A stretch of DNA of 24,630 nt from JBBKWJ01 sp037968895 (GTDB lineage: Bacteria > Actinomycetota > Acidimicrobiia > Acidimicrobiales > SZUA-35). The translations under genes were made by a program, and so were the position numbers. The stretch spans positions 1 to 24,630 of the forward strand of contig JBBKWJ010000253.1 in the NCBI GenBank assembly GCA_037968895.1. Direction: 5' to 3'. How positions within the stretch are numbered: the stretch's first letter is position 1; every line of letters starts with the position of its first letter. Positions 16,901-23,817 of the stretch are shown piece by piece. Under the pieces are notes generated by a model. That model was not told where the DNA came from. It ran no database searches and worked only from the letters and a program-made list of their open reading frames with translations.

Positions 16901-17515
16901 GCCCCCGAGGCGATCGATTGAGCCATTGAGATCAGGACCGAGGCTTCCGCCGCCGAAGTCGCCAGCAGATCCAGCGGCGTGACAAGCCGAACACGCGACC
17001 CCGCCATTGTCGAGCCGGTCTTTGCCGATGAAGAGCTCGTAGCCTCTGTCAGCTTCGCCGCTCCCGGGAGGGAGCGCAGGTGCCGCGTCGACAGGTTCGG
17101 TGGCCGCTTCACCGCCTCCGGCGAGACCAACCACGTAGTCGACAACGGCAGTAAGATCGTCGCCAGCAAGAGCCCCAACGGCTGGCATCGCCGAGTCATA
17201 TGATTCGCCGAGCACCTCGATCGGCCCGGATTTTCCGTTCTGGATCACGTCAGCGATATACGCCGGGTCGGTGGCGGCCGGGTTGTCGAGGAGCGGAGGA
17301 AAGGTGCCAACGATGCCGGCGCCATCGGCTTGATGACACGACGCACATAGCTGGGCGAATAGCTCGCTGCCGCTTCCGGACTGGGCAATCGCCTGAGCAG
17401 GACGTGGTTGGTTGACCCCGACGATGATCAAGAACACACCCGCGAGCCACAGAAGAGCGACCGAGAGGCGAACCGGCTTCCCATGATTCTTTAAGTTCTT
17501 GAGTATAAGATTCAT
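16898..17515 (-). CDS. narC: NarC-like membrane diheme cytochrome c, ended early by an amber codon
   Basis: First gene of the nar operon. The 205 residues before the stop comprise an N-terminal hydrophobic segment (about 17-34) with a possible signal-peptidase site after PRPAQA. Cytochrome c domain 1 has CASCH (57-61) and Met110 in SAMPAV, and an Ala/Pro-rich linker (about 133-152) follows. Domain 2 has CSACH (175-179). The protein then ends before the second domain's methionine ligand, C-terminal helix and membrane anchor, which lie in frame downstream. Intact, it would be 291 residues with a QcrC-like layout: signal or anchor, two c hemes, C-terminal anchor. In Thermus a diheme cytochrome NarC heads the nar operon and aids NarG function and membrane attachment. 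A TTG at 17533 could add six residues. Confidence 0.82.
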   Translation of the reverse strand: MNLILKNLKNHGKPVRLSVALLWLAGVFLIIVGVNQPRPAQAIAQSGSGSELFAQLCASCHQADGAGIVGTFPPLLDNPAATDPAYIADVIQNGKSGPIEVLGESYDSAMPAVGALAGDDLTAVVDYVVGLAGGGEAATEPVDAAPALPPGSGEADRGYELFIGKDRLDNGGVACSACHAAGSAGDFGGGSLGPDLNGSIDRLGG

Positions 17516-17683
17516 CAACAGCCACTCTCGCAACTCCGAATCGCCCTAAATAGGGACTTTTGTCACTTCGCCCAGCGCTGACCAGGTTCGCAACTTGGGC
17601 TTCACAGTGACCTACTGCCCGTGACGTGGTGTCTGTTAGGCGCCATGATCGAACAAGAAGATCAAAATTGACGGGAGAGCAAC
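17516..17683. promoter_or_regulatory. divergent control region between the nar operon and the flavodoxin-stress protein genes
   Basis: A 168-base non-coding stretch from which both operons are read outward. It must hold the promoters of both. I see one good palindromic element (17553-17566, listed separately), a weak TGATC-N9-GATCA repeat near 17646-17664, and the GGGAGA ribosome site of the flavodoxin gene (17673-17678). No convincing -10/-35 pair or canonical FNR box is evident. Confidence 0.6.
17553..17566. promoter_or_regulatory. DosR-box-like imperfect palindrome
   Basis: GGGACTTTTGTCAC matches 12 of 14 positions of the mycobacterial DosR core GGGACTWWAGTCCC (mismatches at positions 9 and 13). 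It lies about 40 bases before the cytochrome c start and about 120 before the flavodoxin start. DosR controls hypoxia genes, including universal stress proteins and a nitrate transporter in Mycobacterium tuberculosis, so the location fits. The outer bases of the longer 20-base consensus do not match well, and no DosR-type regulator is in this window, so this is a proposal. Confidence 0.4.
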
Positions 17684-18202
17684 ATGCGAGTCCTGGTAAG
17701 CCCGGCAAGCAAGCACGGGGGAACGGCGGAGATCGGACGTTCGATCTCCCGCATTCTTCGTTCTCAGGGCATCGACGTTGACGTCGCACAGCCTCAAGAC
17801 ATCCATGATCTCTCGCACTACGAGGGGTTCGTGCTCGGCAGCGCGCTGTACATGGGAAAATGGATCCCAGCCGCAACCCACTTCGTCGATGAGCACGCCG
17901 ACACGCTTCGCAAACACCCGACTTGGCTGTTCAGTAGCGGGCCGCTCGGCGACGCCAAACCCGAGGAACCTATTCGTCCCGACGCTCTGGAACACCTGAT
18001 CGCCACAGCAGGAGCTCGCGGCCACCGGATGTTTAGCGGCCGCCTCGAACTCTCCCGACTTGGCCGGACTGAACGATTCGTCGCACAATGGGTCGGTGCC
18101 ATAGACGGCGACTACCGCGAGTGGGACGAAATCGAAGCCTGGGCAAGCAGCATCGCGATGCAACTGTTAGACCATTCATCTACCGAGGAGTCCTCATCAT
18201 GA
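17684..18202 (+). CDS. flavodoxin-domain protein (HemG-like fold)
   Basis: A 172-residue flavodoxin-fold protein. The FMN phosphate loop is at the N terminus, SPASKHGGTAEIGRSI (6-21). The second strand ends with DIHDLSHYEGFVLGSALYMGKW (43-64; the key GSALYMG lies at the loop that flanks the flavin), and FSSGPLGD is the third flavin loop. This pattern is typical of the flavodoxin / protoporphyrinogen-dehydrogenase-like (HemG) group found beside universal stress proteins in actinobacteria. It probably binds FMN and acts as a soluble electron carrier or reductase; heme synthesis is possible but not shown. The ribosome site is GGGAGA. Its stop overlaps the next start by four bases (ATGA), so the two genes form an operon. 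Confidence 0.83.
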   Translation: MRVLVSPASKHGGTAEIGRSISRILRSQGIDVDVAQPQDIHDLSHYEGFVLGSALYMGKWIPAATHFVDEHADTLRKHPTWLFSSGPLGDAKPEEPIRPDALEHLIATAGARGHRMFSGRLELSRLGRTERFVAQWVGAIDGDYREWDEIEAWASSIAMQLLDHSSTEESSS

Positions 18203-18894
18203 CTGTCGAGCGTTCCATTCTCGTTGCCGTAGACCTGCCGCCCGAACGGGCCGACTTCGGGCCCGTGTTTGAGCTGGCTAGCGCGACTGGTTGGAACGTC
18301 CATGTATTGCACGCCGCCGCACCAGAACCCGCGTTCGTCGGTTACGACGCAGCAGGCGGGATCCACGACAGCTTCCAGCGAGACCGAGAGTTGGCCTATG
18401 AGTACGAGCAGCTCACCGAGCACGTTGCGCTTTTCGAGTCAGAGGGGATCGAGGCGACGGCTCACGTCGAGATCGGCCAGACCGTCGACCTTATTCTGAA
18501 GAAGGCTGCCGAGTGGAATGCCGCCTTCATTGTGGTGGTTGGCCACAAGCACAGTGTCGCTCATCGCCTCGTCCTCGGAAGCGTTGCGTCAACGCTGCTG
18601 AAAGTAGCCACACTGCCGGTGCTCGTCCTTCCGCCGCCGGAAACATCCGACGGTGCATCGGTCGCTTCGGTCGACCGGCTCATCGATTTGATTGACCGCG
18701 AAGACACTGAGGCCGAACTGGTCAATCTGCGCCAAGCCGCGGCCGCCCACCTGGCTGAACCAACGTCGCCTGAGAGCCGTGACCATCTCGGCGTCAGGCT
18801 TCGCGACGCAGTGCAGGGTTTTGAGGTCAACCATCCAAGCATCACGCGGGCGATCAACGACGTCAGCTACTACCTCAGTGGAATCGGCATTTAG
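18199..18894 (+). CDS. universal stress protein fused to a DUF4404-like C-terminal domain
   Basis: A 231-residue protein. Residues 4-146 are a UspA fold: the strand RSILVAVDLPPE, then GQTVDLILKKAAEWNAAFIVVVGHKHS, then HRLVLGSVASTLLKVATLPVLVLPPP. The nucleotide motif GxxG-x9-G(S/T) is degenerate, because GHKH has lost the second glycine while LGSVAS is kept; ATP binding is therefore uncertain. Residues 158-231 resemble DUF4404: an acidic helix, S-x-E-S-R-D-H-L, then LRDAVQGFEVNHPSIT and a final YYLSGIGI. DUF4404 is usually a free-standing small protein. ATG 18199 is used because GAGGAG lies eight bases upstream and the preceding flavodoxin stop overlaps it; a frame extension to 18088 is rejected. 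It is likely induced together with the flavodoxin under low oxygen. Confidence 0.85.
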   Translation: MTVERSILVAVDLPPERADFGPVFELASATGWNVHVLHAAAPEPAFVGYDAAGGIHDSFQRDRELAYEYEQLTEHVALFESEGIEATAHVEIGQTVDLILKKAAEWNAAFIVVVGHKHSVAHRLVLGSVASTLLKVATLPVLVLPPPETSDGASVASVDRLIDLIDREDTEAELVNLRQAAAAHLAEPTSPESRDHLGVRLRDAVQGFEVNHPSITRAINDVSYYLSGIGI

Positions 18895-18905
18895 CACCGA
18901 GAGAG

Positions 18906-19706
18906 TTACAGCGCTGCGTACCAGTCGTAGCCGCGTTCGGCCCAGTAGTCGGCTGGCTGGTCATTGGCGAAGGCAATCGACCCGATGCGCTTGATTTGCT
19001 TGATTCCATATTTGAGCGGCGTGACGAGGCGAAGGGGTGCACCGTGCAACTGCTCGAGGGGTTCGCCTTGGAGCTCGTAGCAGAGCAGGGTTTGGGGGTG
19101 CATCATCGCGTCCCATTCCAGACCAACGTAGTAGCCCTTGTCGGGAGTTATCAGACTGACGAATTCGGTCGGCGCAGCTGCCATCTGCGGGTAGTTGGCC
19201 TCAACAAAGTCCGAGAATCGAACACCGCCCCACGTAACGATGTGGCTCCACCCCTCCACGCATTTGTGCTCGACCGTTATCTCCTGCTTCGGCAACGTAC
19301 GAATGGAATCCATGTCGTGAATTCCAAGCTCTGCACCACTGTTGTCAAGCACCGTCATCGACCACGCGGCGAGATCGATCTCATTCTCGATTCCACCGCG
19401 GCGTCCGTTCACTCGCAGCATCGACGACGCTGAGCGGTCGAAAGTTGGTGCGAGTTGACCTTCGCGAAATAGGCCTCGCCAGAGTCGCTCGTTCGCTTCG
19501 TGCCCAAGACGCAATACATCGGGGATGTTGTCGGCGTCCGGTCTGGCCTGTAACCACCGCCAACCAAGCAGTCCGGCAACGGCGCCAGCAGCACCGGTGA
19601 GCACCGAGCGACGGCTCCGGGAGCGATATGCATCGACCGACATCGTTGGGGACTTCTCGTCGAGCGCGGCGTAGCGAGCCGCACGTTCTTCGTTGGACTC
19701 AGGCAT
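18906..19706 (-). CDS. Tat-exported molybdopterin-dependent oxidoreductase, sulfite oxidase/MsrP-like
   Basis: A 266-residue enzyme of the sulfite-oxidase fold family. The N terminus has a twin-arginine signal (SRSRRSVLTG, Arg32-Arg33) followed by a hydrophobic stretch (about 36-52) and WLQARP, so it is exported folded and may stay anchored. The molybdenum-ligand cysteine is Cys149 in EHKCVEGW, followed by the typical WGGVRFSDF. The later segments DKGYYVGLEWDAM, GEPLEQLHGAPLRLVTPLKYG and WAERGYDWY are family hallmarks. It overlaps by eight bases the end of the cytochrome b gene upstream, which is its likely electron partner. The substrate is unknown; sulfoxide or methionine-sulfoxide reduction and sulfite oxidation are both possible. 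It is convergent with the stress protein gene. Confidence 0.88.
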   Translation of the reverse strand: MPESNEERAARYAALDEKSPTMSVDAYRSRSRRSVLTGAAGAVAGLLGWRWLQARPDADNIPDVLRLGHEANERLWRGLFREGQLAPTFDRSASSMLRVNGRRGGIENEIDLAAWSMTVLDNSGAELGIHDMDSIRTLPKQEITVEHKCVEGWSHIVTWGGVRFSDFVEANYPQMAAAPTEFVSLITPDKGYYVGLEWDAMMHPQTLLCYELQGEPLEQLHGAPLRLVTPLKYGIKQIKRIGSIAFANDQPADYWAERGYDWYAAL

Positions 19707-20445
19707 CAGGCGAACCGCCCTTCTTCTCGTTGGATGCAGCCGGGTCGAGTTGATACCCCGTGATCATGCTCATGAAGTTGCCCCATCCTGCCCGGGCGAC
19801 CTGGAGGAGGTGAATCACAAAGAAGACGATGAAGGCGATCGTGACACTGAAATGGATTCCGCGAGCCCACTCGTAGCCACCAAAGAGTCGGGTGAGCAGA
19901 CTCAGTTGTGTCGGCTTGTAGATGGCGAGACCGCTCAGAACAGCGAGAGCACCAAGGACAATGATGAGCGAGTACGTCAGTCGTTGGGCCCCGTTGTACC
20001 TCGCTTGCGGCGGCAGCGGGTTCTTGCGACCGATGCCAATATCGTGCAGGAACACCTGGGCGCTGTCTTTGAATGACGCCCGCTCGGGCACCAACTGGCG
20101 CCACTCACCGCTTACGAGCGTGTAGGTCACGTAGGCCAGTCCGTTGATAGCGAACAGCCAGCCGAAGGTGAAGTGGAAGGCCATGCCTCTGGCGAGCCTG
20201 CTTTTGAGGCCGAGTGTCTCGTTGATCCAGCTTGGCCAGAACTCGAAATCGACATCGCCCACGCCCACTGCGAACGGATCCTGGAGATCAGCCCAGTAGA
20301 TGCGCATGCCGCTCCAGATCATGATGGTCAAGAGAGGGAAGTTAAGCCAGTGCATCCAGCGAGAGGCTCTCGTATGTTTTAGCCGCGCGAGTTGGACGCC
20401 TGATTCAGGTGATTCCTCAGTGGCCATCTCGTGCGTTGTCGTCAT
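19699..20445 (-). CDS. cytochrome b561-type membrane subunit partnering the molybdoenzyme
   Basis: A 248-residue membrane protein with four main helices (about 33-51, 86-110, 158-176, 196-219) of the bacterial cytochrome b561 / Ni-hydrogenase and formate dehydrogenase b-subunit type. Candidate heme histidines are His24 and His32 (KHTRASRWMHW), His91 (AFHFTFGW), His198 (GIHFSVT) and His212 (FVIHLLQ). It would exchange electrons between the quinone pool and the exported molybdoenzyme encoded just after it. The start is taken as ATG 20445 with AGGAG ten bases upstream; the open frame reaches 20526, but those 27 codons show no family similarity. This pairing differs from MsrP-MsrQ, in which the membrane partner is a YedZ-type protein. 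Confidence 0.86.
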   Translation of the reverse strand: MTTTHEMATEESPESGVQLARLKHTRASRWMHWLNFPLLTIMIWSGMRIYWADLQDPFAVGVGDVDFEFWPSWINETLGLKSRLARGMAFHFTFGWLFAINGLAYVTYTLVSGEWRQLVPERASFKDSAQVFLHDIGIGRKNPLPPQARYNGAQRLTYSLIIVLGALAVLSGLAIYKPTQLSLLTRLFGGYEWARGIHFSVTIAFIVFFVIHLLQVARAGWGNFMSMITGYQLDPAASNEKKGGSPDA

Positions 20446-20610
20446 GACCAGCAAGCTCCTCGTCGATCCCCTTGTATCAAACGTAGAGGTTGAACGAGCG
20501 CCCTTGTGACAGGCCAAGCGAAACAATCTAGAAACAACGGTCTAGCGGACTGGCCGTCTGTCGATCTCATCTCGCAGAGCGTGACGAGGTTCCAGCGGCC
20601 CGCCGGGCAA
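20446..20610. promoter_or_regulatory. intergenic region upstream of the cytochrome b561-molybdoenzyme pair
   Basis: 165 bases between two minus-strand transcription units. It must hold the promoter of the cytochrome b gene and the end of the methyltransferase transcript. A GTGACA half-site (20505-20510) resembles one arm of the palindrome at 17553-17566, but the other arm is absent. I see no convincing terminator or promoter. Confidence 0.3.
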
Positions 20611-21405
20611 CTAGCGTCGCTGCGCCACATGAAGCGCGGCGCCCCAATGGCGTCGCAACTGGTGGTCATCGCGCTGGGCGAGCCTGCGCCGAATCTCGCC
20701 GTAGAGCCGATCGCGCTCTTTCTCATTCATACGTATATGACCCGAGAACGTATTGAGCAGATCGATGTACTGCTCGGCGTCGTAGCGCAGCTCCCAGTCA
20801 AATTGCTCGACTGCGACCATCTCAAAACAACTAGAGGCTTCGACCTCACCGCTCAAGTCCGGTAGTTCGCCAGGCCGAGGGGATACCCAACCGTCAGGCA
20901 AGGCCTCGCCAATCTCGTCGTAGACAGACTGAATCTCGACGAAGAACGGGTCGCCGTCGTCCGGGAAAACGTGGCCCGCTGACCAGAACGCGAGATGTCC
21001 ACCGTCTCGGAGGTGCCTCCGAACCCGCTCGTACTTCGTTCCAGGGTCGAGCCAATGCCATGCCGTCGCGGCGAAAACAAGGTCGAATGATTTCCAGCGA
21101 GGAGGCTCCCAAGTGTCGAACGACGCGTACACCACCGACACTCCAGGAAATCTCGACAGTTGGCGAGCTGCGAAGGCGGCGAGATCAGGTCCGAGCTCAA
21201 CCGCAGTGATGCGATGGCCGTGTGCAGCTACCTGCTCAGTAGCGACCCCGGTCGCTGGACCGATCTCAAGCAATTCTGCCGGCTCGTCCAGTCCAGTGAG
21301 CCGCATGAGGGCCTCAATAAGCCGGTCTGGGTATCGGGGCCGAGCCTGATGGTACGTGTCGGTCGCCGAGTCGAACGTCTGCCGCAGAGTCTCTCGCTCA
21401 GCCAC
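20611..21405 (-). CDS. class I SAM-dependent methyltransferase
   Basis: A 264-residue Rossmann-fold methyltransferase. SAM-binding motif I is LLEIGPATG (45-53), Glu70 in ITAVELG is the acidic residue at the end of strand 2, and FDLVFAATAWHWLDP is the motif IV region. HLRDGGHLAFW follows as motif VI. It resembles the UbiE/BioC-like group of small-molecule methyltransferases; the substrate is not known. It starts with GTG and overlaps the end of the TfoX-like gene by eight bases (GTGGCTGA), so the two are probably translated together. The codon before the start has no clear ribosome site, which fits coupling. Confidence 0.88.
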   Translation of the reverse strand: MAERETLRQTFDSATDTYHQARPRYPDRLIEALMRLTGLDEPAELLEIGPATGVATEQVAAHGHRITAVELGPDLAAFAARQLSRFPGVSVVYASFDTWEPPRWKSFDLVFAATAWHWLDPGTKYERVRRHLRDGGHLAFWSAGHVFPDDGDPFFVEIQSVYDEIGEALPDGWVSPRPGELPDLSGEVEASSCFEMVAVEQFDWELRYDAEQYIDLLNTFSGHIRMNEKERDRLYGEIRRRLAQRDDHQLRRHWGAALHVAQRR

Positions 21406-21760
21406 GCTTCGTCGGCTTTGGCTTCAAGGATCCGATGTAGGTATGACTTCGCTCGAACCAAGCTCCGAGTTCTTCAATGTCGCCAAGCAGATCGTTTGGT
21501 ATTGCTACGTAGTCCTTCATGATTCGCCCATGCTGCTCCACCGGCGCCGTGCCATAGCGTGCGACGAACTCAGCCTGATCCTCGTTCGAGAGCCGTAAGG
21601 CCATCGCTCCAGTCACATCAAGAAAGCTAAACATGTGTCCGTTGAGAGATGTGTATGGGTTCTTCGCTCCCTTGCGCTCGACGTTCGGAGAAGCGGCAAC
21701 GACGGCCTCATACTGCCGAAACTGCTCGCCGGGTCCTTCGTATGGGTTCTTCTTCGCCAC
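21398..21760 (-). CDS. TfoX/Sxy-family-like small protein
   Basis: A 120-residue protein starting at GTG 21760, which has GAGGAG six to seven bases upstream; a longer frame to 21838 is unsupported. The middle contains YTSLNGHMFSFLDVTGAMALRL followed by FVARYGTAPVEQHG, IMKDYVAIP and a final helix with SHTYIGSLKPKPTKRG (key features: NGHMFSF, the QHG turn, and the basic KPKPTK tail). This pattern is that of small TfoX N-terminal-domain-like proteins common in actinobacteria and other soil and marine bacteria. TfoX/Sxy is linked to competence in proteobacteria, but these distant relatives have no assigned function. It is translationally linked to the methyltransferase. Confidence 0.7.
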   Translation of the reverse strand: MAKKNPYEGPGEQFRQYEAVVAASPNVERKGAKNPYTSLNGHMFSFLDVTGAMALRLSNEDQAEFVARYGTAPVEQHGRIMKDYVAIPNDLLGDIEELGAWFERSHTYIGSLKPKPTKRG

Positions 21761-21868
21761 GCTGCGCTCCTCTGCTCGATCCCCAGTCCCAACGCTAGTT
21801 GACTGAGCCGTAGCGGGAAGAGAACCGCATCGGCGCACGGGTCTCAGTGGCCCATACGATGGAGCGTT

Positions 21869-22351
21869 ATGACTGATCGGCTTCTCGAGATTCTTAAATC
21901 ATCTGGCGTTGCATACGAGGTAATCGATTGCGACCCCGCGCTCGCTGACACGGCCGAATTCTGCGAGGCTTATGGCTATGCCTTAGACGACTCGGCCAAC
22001 ACCATCGTGGTCGTCGGCAAGACTGATCCGCCGATCTACGCCGCGTGCATCGTGCTCGCAACAACGAAGCTCGACGTCAACAAGGCTGTTCGGAAGCGAC
22101 TTGGTGTGCGCAAGATCTCGTTTGCGAGCGGCGAGGCCACCGAAGCGCTGACCGGCATGGCCATTGGCGGTGTCACCCCATTCGGGCTACCCGCCGACCT
22201 TCCGCTCTGGGTTGATTCAAGGGTCATGGACCGCGACCGAATCATTCTCGGAGGTGGCGGAAGAGATCGAAAGGTGCTCGCGTCGCCCCAGATCCTCACC
22301 GCCTTTGGCGGCCAGTCCGTCGAAGGGCTAGCGCTCGTCCCAGGCACGTAA
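21869..22351 (+). CDS. YbaK/EbsC-family aminoacyl-tRNA deacylase
   Basis: A 160-residue single-domain protein of the YbaK/EbsC (Cys-tRNA-Pro deacylase-like) family, which clears mischarged tRNA. Diagnostic segments are VVVGKTD and YAACIVLATTKLDVNKAVRK (strand-helix with the conserved lysines), RKISFAS with the downstream E-A-T-E-A-L-T-G, and MAIGGVTPFGLP at 97-108. The GG-x-TP-x-G motif forms the substrate pocket. GGAG lies five bases upstream of the ATG. It is monocistronic, divergent from the TfoX-like gene and convergent with the PH-domain pair. The exact tRNA specificity cannot be told. Confidence 0.88.
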   Translation: MTDRLLEILKSSGVAYEVIDCDPALADTAEFCEAYGYALDDSANTIVVVGKTDPPIYAACIVLATTKLDVNKAVRKRLGVRKISFASGEATEALTGMAIGGVTPFGLPADLPLWVDSRVMDRDRIILGGGGRDRKVLASPQILTAFGGQSVEGLALVPGT

Positions 22352-22365
22352 GCGGCTTCGTTGGC

Positions 22366-23817
22366 CTAGGTTGCGAGCAACAGGTCTCGGACCGACTCGG
22401 CCTCGCTCACTCGGAGCATCGGGAAGTGAATAACCGTCTCAGCGTTTGAGATCGCGACAGACGCGAGTAGGCGCTTCCGCTGGTAAATGGACTGGGTGAC
22501 CTTCACACTTTGCGTCTTGCGGCACGGCGCTTCAGTTTCGACTACGAGGAGCTTTCCTGTCGAGCGCTGGACCGTCTGTGGCGTGACCTCCCACCTCATA
22601 TTGCGCTGAAAGAACCACGCCGACAGGCCGACGACAACCGGTAGTAGAAGCCAAAGCGGCGCGAGACGCCAATCAACGAACATGAGGCCCACAGCGCCGA
22701 TGGCCGCCACGACAGAAGCCAGTCGCAAGCGATGCCTGATGTAATGCGTCGAGATCCGGCGTGACGGGCGGACCGCAAAAGGTAGTCCGACGAGGTCGCG
22801 GACGGCAACGAGCTCTGGCTCGGTGATGCCCGCTATCGTAAAATCACCCGTCCCGATTGTGTGGAGGACGGCGTGGGAGAATCCGGCTCGGCGCAGCAAG
22901 GGACCGTTTGCGACTCCGATCGATTGCACTTTGTTGATGTGGCTCGCTTGAACACGGCGTCGCAATAGGCCGGCGCTGAGCTCGAGACCGCGCTGACTCG
23001 TCGTGAGCCGAAATCTCCAATTGACGACGACGCTACGTAGGCCGAGCGCTAGCCACGCTAGCGTGAGCACGAGCGTCATTAGTGCGACTCCCACCGCTAC
23101 CTGTCGGCCGGACAGCGCAAACGAGCCATCAAGTTCTGGCAGCTCAATACCAGACGCGCTGGCAAGATCATCGGCAAAGATGGCGGAGCCAAAGAGCACC
23201 GCGATTCCCGCGAACGGATTAGTAATGAGTCCGAGGACTAGCAGGTCACGAGAACTCCTCGCAACGAGTACACGTTCCCCCAACTCGCTGCTTTCGGCGT
23301 CGGTGCCAATCGCTGCTCGGTCGGGTGGCCTTACGTCCTCGGACAGATTGGCGCGTGTCGCGAGACGACGCAGCGACTCGGCTTGGCCGCGTTCAATACC
23401 GTGTATTTGAAACTCGGTGGTTGCGCTGCCAGCAGTGTCGACGGATGCAGATACCAAACCGAAGATCCGCTGCATCACTCCTTCGTTGACGGTCACGCTC
23501 TGCACCTTGGAAAACGGAATGATGAGTTCCTTCTTGTAGACCACGCCCTGCGTTACGACGAGCTCCTCAGTCGTTGCTCGAAACGTGAAACGCCACCATG
23601 ACGCCACCGCAGCAGCCATCACGAGCAATCCGCCGATGGGCACGAGCGCCAGAACCCAGGATGGAAGCCTGCCACTGACAACGAAGCCGATGCCAACAAC
23701 CAGGTTCACGGTTCCAATTTGACGGAGACTGGTGAGGGCGATCTGAAGGACGGCTAACGGCGATTGGCGGGCGGGAGCAGCGAGTGCAACTGCATCGGCC
23801 GCGAGATCAGGCTCCAT
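22366..23817 (-). CDS. YdbT-type membrane protein with three bacterial PH (bPH2) domains
   Basis: A 483-residue protein with hydrophobic pairs at about residues 27-75, 210-270 and 375-410 alternating with three bPH2 domains. Each domain starts with the F/W-R/E-x-T-x-x-x pattern. Domain 1 has FRATTEELVVTQGVVYKKE with KVQSVTVNEG, domain 2 has FRLTTSQRGLELSAGLLRRR with KVQSIGVANG, and domain 3 has MRWEVTPQTVQRSTGKL with KTQSVKVTQS. This is the layout of Bacillus YdbT. The YdbS-YdbT pair has been linked to resistance against bacteriocins, but the biochemical role is unknown. The ATG at 23817 is chosen because it overlaps the YdbS-like gene by 11 bases; the frame to 23865 lies inside that gene. 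Confidence 0.85.
   Translation of the reverse strand: MEPDLAADAVALAAPARQSPLAVLQIALTSLRQIGTVNLVVGIGFVVSGRLPSWVLALVPIGGLLVMAAAVASWWRFTFRATTEELVVTQGVVYKKELIIPFSKVQSVTVNEGVMQRIFGLVSASVDTAGSATTEFQIHGIERGQAESLRRLATRANLSEDVRPPDRAAIGTDAESSELGERVLVARSSRDLLVLGLITNPFAGIAVLFGSAIFADDLASASGIELPELDGSFALSGRQVAVGVALMTLVLTLAWLALGLRSVVVNWRFRLTTSQRGLELSAGLLRRRVQASHINKVQSIGVANGPLLRRAGFSHAVLHTIGTGDFTIAGITEPELVAVRDLVGLPFAVRPSRRISTHYIRHRLRLASVVAAIGAVGLMFVDWRLAPLWLLLPVVVGLSAWFFQRNMRWEVTPQTVQRSTGKLLVVETEAPCRKTQSVKVTQSIYQRKRLLASVAISNAETVIHFPMLRVSEAESVRDLLLAT

Noticed and set aside
17596..17615. Second DosR-like match TTGGGCTTCACAGTGACCTA
   Set aside because: Only about 12 of 20 positions of the full box agree and the GGGACT core is absent.
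17646..17664. TGATC-N9-GATCA inverted repeat, considered as an FNR/CRP-type site
   Set aside because: The arms are short and the spacing does not match the TTGAT-N4-ATCAA pattern; it also sits very close to the flavodoxin ribosome site.
18088..18198. Upstream extension of the universal stress protein frame
   Set aside because: It overlaps the flavodoxin gene; the basic translated sequence is not Usp-like, and ATG 18199 has GAGGAG and a coupled overlap.
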